Shown here piece after piece: positions 58,352 through 64,000 of a stretch of 64,000 bases of DNA (the first letter of the stretch is position 1; the number at the start of each line of letters is the position of its first letter). Under the pieces are notes generated by a model, which was not told the DNA's origin, did no database searches, and saw only the letters and a program-made list of their open reading frames with translations. This DNA comes from Agromyces flavus (lineage in GTDB: Bacteria > Actinomycetota > Actinomycetes > Actinomycetales > Microbacteriaceae): contig NZ_LT629755.1 in NCBI RefSeq assembly GCF_900104685.1, forward strand, positions 2,170,001-2,234,000, written 5' to 3'. The position numbers were made by a program, and so were the translations under genes.

Positions 58352-59453
58352 CGCGCCCCTCCCCCGTGATCGTGAAGACGCCGTCGTTCGCGAATCCGGT
58401 GGTGTGCATGGCCTTGCCGGCGTGCTGCAGGTACCACGTGCCGTCGTAGAGCCAGACGGTCCACGGGCCGTCCGCCGGATCCCAGCGCTGCGTGGTGCCG
58501 TCGGGTGCCACCAGCTCGACCATGCCCCGCGGCCGGCGCCGGAACGTGATGCGCACCTTGCGGGGATCGCGTCCGGGCGGCGGCGGCGACCCGCCGTCCG
58601 GCGCCGGCGCGGGCGCCCGCCTCGGCTGGCCGAAGGTGAGCGAGCCGCTCACGACCGGCTCGGGCACCGACTGCTGGCGCCCCGGCCCGAGGCCGGCGGT
58701 GCGATCGGTGACGATCCGCCGTGCGTACGCGATGAGCGCGTCCGACGTGACCAGCCCCGTCTCAGGATCGGCGGCCGCGCCGTTCAGTCCTTGCATGAGC
58801 GCGTAGCTGAAGTGTCCGCGCCACTCGTCGGCATCGGACGTGACGTCCTCGAACGAGAGCTCTCCCGAACTCGTCGCGAGTGCCAGCAGGAACCGGACCG
58901 CCTCGGGCGCGCGCCCGGCGCGACCGAACCCCGGCGACCCGGGTTCGGCGAGCAGCTCGAATCCGCGGCAGCAGTCCGCGAAGATGCACACCTCCGCGAA
59001 CAGCCCGTCGCGGCGGAACCAGTCGAGGTAGCGGCCGAGGTCGAGGTTGGTGGGCCGGTCGAGTTCGGCCTTCGCGTCGAGGAGCGCCGCGTCCCCGCCG
59101 CCGGGCATGATGCCGTGGCCGGCCACGAACAGGTAGAGGCGCGACTGCTTGCGGAGCTCGGTGCGGTGCTCCTCGGGCGCGGCGTCGAGCTTCGCGCGCA
59201 GCGCCTTGTACGACTCCCAGAGGGCGTCGTCGATGAGCTCCTTCGTGGGCCGCGCCTCGCCGAGGCTCTTCGGGAACGGCCGCTGCGTCGTGACGAGCCG
59301 CACGTTCTCCTTCGGCAGGCCGCCCTGGCGTGCCGCGGTCAGCCACACCGCGAACGCACGCGCGTCGGCCACTGGTCCCTTCAACTCCCGGTACCCGCCC
59401 GGATAGCGGTTGATGCCGACGACGACGCCGTAGTGGTACGGATTCGCGCTCAC
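58338..59453 (-). CDS. Prokaryotic caspase-like protease (peptidase C14)
   Basis: This 371-residue protein has a caspase-fold domain at about residues 5-260. It shows YGVVVGINRYPGGYRELKGP at the start, the catalytic His113 in YLFVAGHGIMPG, and the catalytic Cys162 in CIFADCCRGFE (the DxC motif). FSYALMQGLNGAAADPETGL is the usual following helix. A proline-rich linker (280-297) leads to a beta-rich C-terminal domain (KVRITFRRRPRGMVELVAPD onward). Bacterial caspases often act in stress or anti-phage cell death. It is the middle gene of a tight three-gene operon with an alpha/beta hydrolase and an unknown partner. Confidence 0.92.
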   Translation of the reverse strand: MSANPYHYGVVVGINRYPGGYRELKGPVADARAFAVWLTAARQGGLPKENVRLVTTQRPFPKSLGEARPTKELIDDALWESYKALRAKLDAAPEEHRTELRKQSRLYLFVAGHGIMPGGGDAALLDAKAELDRPTNLDLGRYLDWFRRDGLFAEVCIFADCCRGFELLAEPGSPGFGRAGRAPEAVRFLLALATSSGELSFEDVTSDADEWRGHFSYALMQGLNGAAADPETGLVTSDALIAYARRIVTDRTAGLGPGRQQSVPEPVVSGSLTFGQPRRAPAPAPDGGSPPPPGRDPRKVRITFRRRPRGMVELVAPDGTTQRWDPADGPWTVWLYDGTWYLQHAGKAMHTTGFANDGVFTITGEGRDVEV

Positions 59454-59466
59454 GGCCTCCCCCGTA

Positions 59467-60990
59467 TCACCAATCCCGCACCATCATCGTCACGCTCTCG
59501 ATGACGGATGGCTCGTTGTCGAACGCGCCATGGCTGAGGGCCTTCGCCCGGAACCCCGGGAGCGCGTCATCCTTGCTCGGAGAGAGCACGACCCGGTCCT
59601 TCACCCCGAGATAGGTGCGGGTCTCCGAGAGCAGCGCGGACTTCTTGAGCGGCGATGCGAGGACGCGCTTGAGGTCGTCGTCCTCGGTGGCCGCGAGATA
59701 GCGCGAGAGCCCGATCAACGGCACGAGCGCCGACTTCTCGTCGCCGTCGCGCTCGAGCGCGCCCGAGACCAGGTAGAGCAGCGAGCGCGGGTAGACGGCG
59801 CCGGCGACCCGGTCGGCGCGCTCGCTCGTGTCGTCCATCGTGAAGATGCGCAAGCGCTCGACCATCGGCTCGGCGAGCGCGAGCGTCTCGGCGAAGTGCG
59901 TGGTGGTGGCGGCCGGCGCGAGCAGCACCACCTGGAACTTCGTCATCTCGGGCAGCGGCGTCTCGTCCTCGCGTCGGCGGCGGGCGACATCCCGCAGCAG
60001 GTTGTCGATGAAGACCGCGCCGGTCGAGTGGCCCACCAGCGAGATCTTGACGCTGCCGTCGTCGGGCAGATGCTTCGCGAGCGCGTCGAGGAAGAGGCGC
60101 CCGCCGCGGTCGCCTCCGGACCTGAACGTGTCCTCGGTCTCCTTCTTCATCGCGTTCCAGAGCGCGCCGCCGACCTCGCCGACGTAGAACGCACGCAGCA
60201 GCTCGTCGACCACGGTCGGGTAGACGCCCGCGTCGGTGCCGTTGCGGAACCGGGCCACGACCGCGGTGAGCACTTGGAACGCCTTCCGAGCGAGCGCGAT
60301 GATGCTGAGGTCGCCGCGCGCCCCGCCCGCTGCGACGCCCTCGCCGATCTCGTCGAGCACGTCGTCGTCCATGCGCGTCGGCTTCGGTGGCACGTCGGGC
60401 ACGCCGCGCGAGCCGTCCTGGTTCATCGGCTTGTCGCGTGCGGCGAAGGCCCCGGCGAGCGCCCGGTTGAGCTCGGTGTCGATGCGGATGTCGCGCTCGA
60501 ACGCCTCCTCGTCGGCCTTCGTCAGCTCGGCGGTCCCCTCGGTCGACTCACCCGCGAACGGTTCCTCGCCGGTCTCGGGCGCCTCGAGCCGTCGCCGCTG
60601 CGCGAGCTGGTCTCGGAGCTCGGCCTCGGTGGGCAGCGCCGTCCCGCGGCTGCCCTCGGGGGCGCGCGCCTTGCCGACGGCCCACGACACCACGCGCTTG
60701 AGGAGCCGCTCGAAGAGGTCCTCCTTGGCGATCTCGAACAGGTTGTTGCGGATGATCTCGAGCCAGCCGGACCGCCAGACGAAGAAGACCGGATACGCGC
60801 CGACGTCGGTGAACTCCGTCGAGAGGCGTTTCGCGGTCGCGGTGCCGGCCGCCTCGGGCACGAGCCCGCCGTGGAAGTACACGACGATGCGACCCTTGGC
60901 GACGGCCTCGCGGACCATCTCGTCGATGTCGGCGGCGGACAGGCCTTCGAGCTCGCCGTCCTTGCCCGTGCGGATGATGTGTTCGGCCAT
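59467..60990 (-). CDS. Alpha/beta hydrolase of a caspase-associated operon
   Basis: This 507-residue cytoplasmic protein has the lipase-like alpha/beta fold. RIVVYFHGGLVPEAAGTATA (oxyanion hole, about residues 34-53) is followed by YPVFFVWRSGWLEIIRNNLF. A long, partly disordered helical insertion (110-250) comes next, with the nucleophile elbow KISLVGHSTGAVFIDNLLRD at Ser322. The acid and His are not certain; SHGAFDN near the end may supply the His. It would be an esterase, lipase or thioesterase. GGGGGGAGGGG precedes ATG 60990. It is the first gene, 13 nt before the caspase gene. Confidence 0.88.
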   Translation of the reverse strand: MAEHIIRTGKDGELEGLSAADIDEMVREAVAKGRIVVYFHGGLVPEAAGTATAKRLSTEFTDVGAYPVFFVWRSGWLEIIRNNLFEIAKEDLFERLLKRVVSWAVGKARAPEGSRGTALPTEAELRDQLAQRRRLEAPETGEEPFAGESTEGTAELTKADEEAFERDIRIDTELNRALAGAFAARDKPMNQDGSRGVPDVPPKPTRMDDDVLDEIGEGVAAGGARGDLSIIALARKAFQVLTAVVARFRNGTDAGVYPTVVDELLRAFYVGEVGGALWNAMKKETEDTFRSGGDRGGRLFLDALAKHLPDDGSVKISLVGHSTGAVFIDNLLRDVARRRREDETPLPEMTKFQVVLLAPAATTTHFAETLALAEPMVERLRIFTMDDTSERADRVAGAVYPRSLLYLVSGALERDGDEKSALVPLIGLSRYLAATEDDDLKRVLASPLKKSALLSETRTYLGVKDRVVLSPSKDDALPGFRAKALSHGAFDNEPSVIESVTMMVRDW

Positions 60991-61043
60991 CGTCGGCCCC
61001 TCCCCCCGGAGCACTTCGGCCCGTCGCGGGCGGACGAGCGTCG

Positions 61044-61095
61044 CGGCGCGCGAACGCGCCGAGGAGTTCACCGTCCCAACGTGAGCCGACCTCAC
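61044..61095 (-). promoter_or_regulatory. Leader hairpin and inverted repeat of the caspase operon
   Basis: CGGCGCG (61044-61050) and CGCGCCG (61055-61061) form a perfect 7-bp hairpin; on the transcript the loop reads UUCG. Further upstream GTGAG (61081-61085) and CTCAC (61091-61095) form an inverted repeat that could be an operator. I see no clear -35/-10 pair. Both lie 54-105 nt before the hydrolase start codon. Confidence 0.45.
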
Positions 61096-61174
61096 TTGGA
61101 CCGAGCGTACTGCTGCGCGACCGTGCCCCTCCACCCCCGTTCCGGTGGGATTCTGCGCACGTCACCCCCCGCGC

Positions 61175-61582
61175 TCAGCGGCCGAGCAGGCCGTTCAGCC
61201 AACCCGGCCCCGCGATGAGCGCGTCGACGTCGACGAGTCGCGCGCGAAGGCCGCGGTCGGCGGTGACGACGAGCACCCGGGCGCCGGATGCCGCGGCGTC
61301 GCCGGCCGCGTCGACGATGGCGTCGTCGCCGGCTGCCGGTGCGCGCACGACCTCGACACCCTCGGGCGCGCCGGCGGCCCTGGCGGCACCCTCGACCACC
61401 GCGACGATGCGCTCGATGCGGACGCGTCCATCCGGCCCGTCGACTTCCCGCCCCGCGAGGCCGGGCAGCCCGGTGAGCAGCCGCGTGGCGGCACCGGCTC
61501 GGTCGCGCCACCAACCATCGGGGCGTGAGCCCATGACGTTCGCGACGTCGACGACCAGGACGACCGGCTGCGCCACGCTCAC
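61175..61582 (-). CDS. NYN-domain (PIN-like) protein, putative RNase
   Basis: This 135-residue protein has the PIN-like NYN fold. VVLVVDVANVMGSRPDGWWR has the first acidic residue and the family's WWRDRAG; PAAGDDAIVDAAGDAAASGA and RVLVVTADRGLRARLVDVDA follow with further acidic residues. NYN proteins are metal-dependent RNases or tRNA/rRNA-processing enzymes. The GTG at 61582 overlaps the TGA of the glycosylase gene (GTGA), so translation is coupled. Confidence 0.86.
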   Translation of the reverse strand: MSVAQPVVLVVDVANVMGSRPDGWWRDRAGAATRLLTGLPGLAGREVDGPDGRVRIERIVAVVEGAARAAGAPEGVEVVRAPAAGDDAIVDAAGDAAASGARVLVVTADRGLRARLVDVDALIAGPGWLNGLLGR

Positions 61583-62454
61583 GCCTCGCGGAGCGGCAGC
61601 ACCGCGCCATCCGTCTGGCAGGTCGGACAGTACTGCGCCGTCGTGCTGCCGAACGTGAAGTCGCGGATGGTGTCGCCGCACCGCGGGCAGGGTTCGCCCG
61701 CGAGTCCGTGCACGCGCATGGCCGCGACTTTCGCACCCTTGAGCTTGTCGATCGGGATGCCGCGGCGTGCGTCGATCGCGGAGCGGATCTCGTCGACGGT
61801 CACCCGGTAGAGCCGCTCCCGCTCGTCGTCGGCGAGCGCCGCCGCGTGCCCGACCGGTGAGACCTTCGCCGCGTGCAGGATCTCGTCGGAGTACGCGTTG
61901 CCGATGCCCGCGAGCGACTCCTGCTCCTGCAGCACCGCCTTCACCTGCTTTCGGCGACCCACGGTGGCGGCGTCGAAGTCGGCCTGCGAGAACTCGTCGG
62001 CGGCAGGGTCGGGGCCGAGCTTGGCGACGGCCGGCACCTCGAACGGATCGTCGACGATCCATCCGCCGAGCGAGACGAAGTCACCCGCGTCGGTCAGCAG
62101 GAGCGTGCGCCCGTCGTCGAACGTGATCTCGACGAGCGCCGGAGGTGGCGGCTCGTCGGCCGCGGTCGTGGCGGCGCCGGCGTCGTCGGCGTCGTCGCCG
62201 TCATCGGCCCACCGCGCCCAGCCGTGCCGGCCGAGCGACACGACGAGATGCCCGGCTTCGCCGTCGAGGGCGAGGTCGATGAGCTTGCCGTGCCGCGTCA
62301 CACGGGCGATCTTCCCGCCGACGAGCGAGGTCAGCGGCCTGGCTCGCGTCTTGGTGACGCGGAACTCGATGACGTCGACGTCGGTGATGGTACGACCGGC
62401 CAGCGCCGCATCGAGTTCTTCAGCCAGGATCTGCACCTCGGGCGACTCGGGCAT
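61579..62454 (-). CDS. Fpg/Nei family DNA glycosylase
   Basis: This 291-residue bifunctional DNA glycosylase/AP lyase starts MPESPEVQILAEELDAALAG, so Pro2 (Schiff base) and Glu3 are present. LVVSLGRHGWARW and EQESLAGIGNAYSDEILHAA (the H2TH helix) follow. A C-terminal four-cysteine zinc finger is CPRCGDTIRDFTFGSTTAQY with CPTCQ. It removes oxidised bases during base excision repair. It has an acidic Ala/Asp insertion near residues 83-97. The next gene, an NYN protein, is translationally coupled to it. Confidence 0.93.
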   Translation of the reverse strand: MPESPEVQILAEELDAALAGRTITDVDVIEFRVTKTRARPLTSLVGGKIARVTRHGKLIDLALDGEAGHLVVSLGRHGWARWADDGDDADDAGAATTAADEPPPPALVEITFDDGRTLLLTDAGDFVSLGGWIVDDPFEVPAVAKLGPDPAADEFSQADFDAATVGRRKQVKAVLQEQESLAGIGNAYSDEILHAAKVSPVGHAAALADDERERLYRVTVDEIRSAIDARRGIPIDKLKGAKVAAMRVHGLAGEPCPRCGDTIRDFTFGSTTAQYCPTCQTDGAVLPLREA

Positions 62455-62530
62455 GCGGCCAGCATCGCACGACCCGCCGACGTGCGGACACCCCTGATTG
62501 TGAGCGTCCGACCGGCGCGGGTCACGTCGG

Positions 62531-63166
62531 TCACTCGGATGCCGCACCCCAGGCGAACCCGTCCGGGTCGGTGAATGCTCCCCCATCACCGTTGAGCCGC
62601 ACGCGGTGGGAACCGGTCCCCTCCGCCGCGACACCGGCGGCCTTGGCGAGCGCACGTCGCTTGTAGAGGCCGAGGCCGATCGGGCTGGAGGGCGTCGCGA
62701 AGTCGACGTAGCTGCCGAAGCTCTTCGCGACCGCGAGGCCGCGCTCGACGTAGAAGCGCTTGCTCGCGCCGACGTCGTCGACCCCGAGCAGCATGACGAT
62801 GTGGTCGATCGTGCGCGTGGCCGGACCGGTGTCCTTCTTGTTCGAGGTGGCGATCTGCCAGATGGTTCCGTCGGGCGCCTGCACGACGCCGCCGAAGCCC
62901 CAGAGGGACTTCTCGGTGGGCTTCACGACGGTAGCGCCGGCGGCGACCGCGGAGTCGAACAGGGCCGTCACGTCGGCCGGCTGCGAGGTGATGAGCGACA
63001 CGGTGAACCCGCGGAAGCCGCTCGTCGCGGCATCCGATGGGACCGTGTGCACCTGCTCGCCGAGCCCGAAGGCGTCGGCGTAGAAACGGCGTGCGGCCTC
63101 GGGGTCGTCGACCTTGACGGTGATGGAGTCGATCGTGGTGATGGTGGCGGAGTCGGTGGTGTTCAT
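62531..63166 (-). CDS. VOC-family protein with two modules
   Basis: This 211-residue glyoxalase-fold protein has a first module starting ITTIDSITVKVDDPEAARRF and a second starting TRTIDHIVMLLGVDDVGASK, with GAFTDPDGFAWGAASE at the end. PDGTIWQIATSNKKD is also typical. Members bind metals or sequester toxins; no specific function can be assigned. It lies 76 nt upstream of the DNA glycosylase gene and 74 nt downstream of the frameshifted gene, all on the same strand. Confidence 0.88.
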   Translation of the reverse strand: MNTTDSATITTIDSITVKVDDPEAARRFYADAFGLGEQVHTVPSDAATSGFRGFTVSLITSQPADVTALFDSAVAAGATVVKPTEKSLWGFGGVVQAPDGTIWQIATSNKKDTGPATRTIDHIVMLLGVDDVGASKRFYVERGLAVAKSFGSYVDFATPSSPIGLGLYKRRALAKAAGVAAEGTGSHRVRLNGDGGAFTDPDGFAWGAASE

Positions 63167-63240
63167 GTCCTCGACGGTAGGCGCGGCGAGGACGCGCTCG
63201 CTTCTCGATTCCTGCTCGACCTGCGGGGCGCGCGCCGGGC

Positions 63241-64000
63241 TCACCACTCGACGCGATTGCCTTCGCCGCACGCCGCTGTGTTGCTGCTCCAGTCGGGCGG
63301 TGCCGGCACGTACCGGTGACACACCTCGCCGCCGAGGTAGACGGCGCCGTACTCGCCCTCGTCCTCCTCGAGCTCGATCGACATGACGACGAACGGGCCG
63401 TCCGGGCCGAGACGCGCTCGATGTGCTTGGTGTTGCCATCCCAGACCGTCAGGTCCAGCTCGACCTCGCAGATCGAACCGGTGAACGCCGGACTGAAGTC
63501 GACCACGAGCGCCATCTGCTCGTCGCGGGCCAGCGTGATCGTGCGCTCGGGGAAGTAGTCATGCGGATTCCCGACCTCGTCGTACACGTAGGCCTCGGAC
63601 GGGCCCTCGCCGACGTGGATGTTCACGATCTCGGACTCGACTCCCGCACCCCGCCCCGACGTCATGCGGACGAGCGTGCCTCGCGAGATCGGGTCGCAGC
63701 GCTCGACCGAGGTGATGTCGGTGATGCGGACGGTGCCGGCCCGGTTGCCGGTGAGGTACAGCGTGACCCGCCGCGGCCCCGCGACGTCTCCGTGCTCGTT
63801 GTCCTCGAGCCATTCGACCTGCCCTTCTGGGGACAGGTCAGCCAGTTCGGCGAGCTCGATCGACGAGAGTTCAGCGGATGGCGCGAGCACGACGTCGTCC
63901 ATTCGCGGCTCGGTGTCGACTCGCACGTCGACGGGTTCGCCCCGCGTGTCCAGGGCGGCCTGGAACCATCCGAAGCCCTGGCTCACCGCACCGGCGATGA
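63241..64000 (-). CDS. Hypothetical protein, N-terminus beyond window, apparent frameshift
   Basis: The gene enters from the window end. The frame is open to base 64000, and the first visible residues IAGAVSQGFGWFQAALDTRG may end a membrane helix. A beta-rich domain follows (RRVTLYLTGNRAGTVRITDI, TLVRMTSGRGAGVESEIVNI). After DGNTKHIERVS the frame runs into arginine/serine-rich nonsense. The adjacent frame continues GPDGPFVVMSIELEEDEGEY and ends at 63241 with CGEGNRVEW. One G/C appears to be missing at about 63403-63408 (tccgggccga). Function unknown; possibly a membrane-anchored stress protein. Confidence 0.68.

Noticed and set aside
1..64000. Search for tRNA, rRNA, CRISPR, transposase, integrase, phage or plasmid genes
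   Set aside because: None was seen. Composition is even apart from short AT-rich operators, so there is no sign of a genomic island boundary.

Overview
The window is a stretch of bacterial chromosome with very high G+C (roughly 70% by eye). Codon use, gene families (LigB-type DNA ligase, actinobacterial NYN protein, sugar ABC transporter without its own ATPase) and many leaderless-looking starts point to an actinobacterium of the Microbacteriaceae, perhaps near Agromyces or Microbacterium. That placement is inference. I see no rRNA, tRNA, CRISPR array, insertion sequence or prophage. Genes are tightly packed and no gene-free gap exceeds about 250 bases.

Layout. 1-2400: a GH42 beta-galactosidase, cut by the window start, divergent from a LacI regulator, with two LacI-type operators between them. 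2400-6700: a frameshifted NAD(P)-binding protein, a small conserved protein, a 35-residue membrane protein, a NUDIX hydrolase, and an operon of nitroreductase, membrane protein and AI-2E-family permease. 6770-10920: an XRE-cupin regulator, apparently with a CTG start, divergent from a catabolic operon of ureohydrolase, NTF2-like protein, NCS1 permease and cyclase-type hydrolase. 10950-15430: PHP-domain protein, small membrane protein, cytochrome b561-like protein, EI24-like membrane protein, sirtuin and methyltransferase. 15459-21840: an alpha-glucoside operon (binding protein, two permeases, GH13 glucosidase) divergent from a ROK regulator across an AT-rich operator. 21900-29800: epoxide hydrolase versus WYL regulator, SRPBCC protein and adenine deaminase; a secreted exonuclease/endonuclease/phosphatase-fold protein; a TetR/hydrolase pair with matching operators; a histidine phosphatase. 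29800-41920: lipoprotein, RibD-like reductase, ATP-dependent DNA ligase, hemerythrin-like protein, ACC deaminase with a palindromic operator, acetyltransferase, DUF2207-like protein, TfoX-like protein and others. 42018-46220: a secreted GH3 glycosidase, a lipoprotein and a DUF4239 protein. 46370-52470: aldo/keto reductase, then a four-carbon sugar-acid catabolic cluster (DUF1537 kinase, MHS transporter, FadR-type GntR regulator, SAF-domain oxidoreductase). 52590-57000: MpaB-family oxygenase, acetyltransferase, GyrI-like protein, serine beta-lactamase-like protein and an NTF2-like protein. 56993-60990: a three-gene operon of an alpha/beta hydrolase, a prokaryotic caspase and an uncharacterised 452-residue partner. 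61175-64000: NYN RNase-like protein coupled to an Fpg/Nei glycosylase, a VOC protein, and a frameshifted gene running off the end.

The best candidate for an undescribed system is the hydrolase-caspase-partner cassette. The ureohydrolase/NCS1/cyclase cluster and the SAF-oxidoreductase/DUF1537 cluster are also of interest. Other points are a set of long intergenic palindromes, a dozen or so leaderless-type promoters, and two genes that each appear to lack one base in a G/C run.
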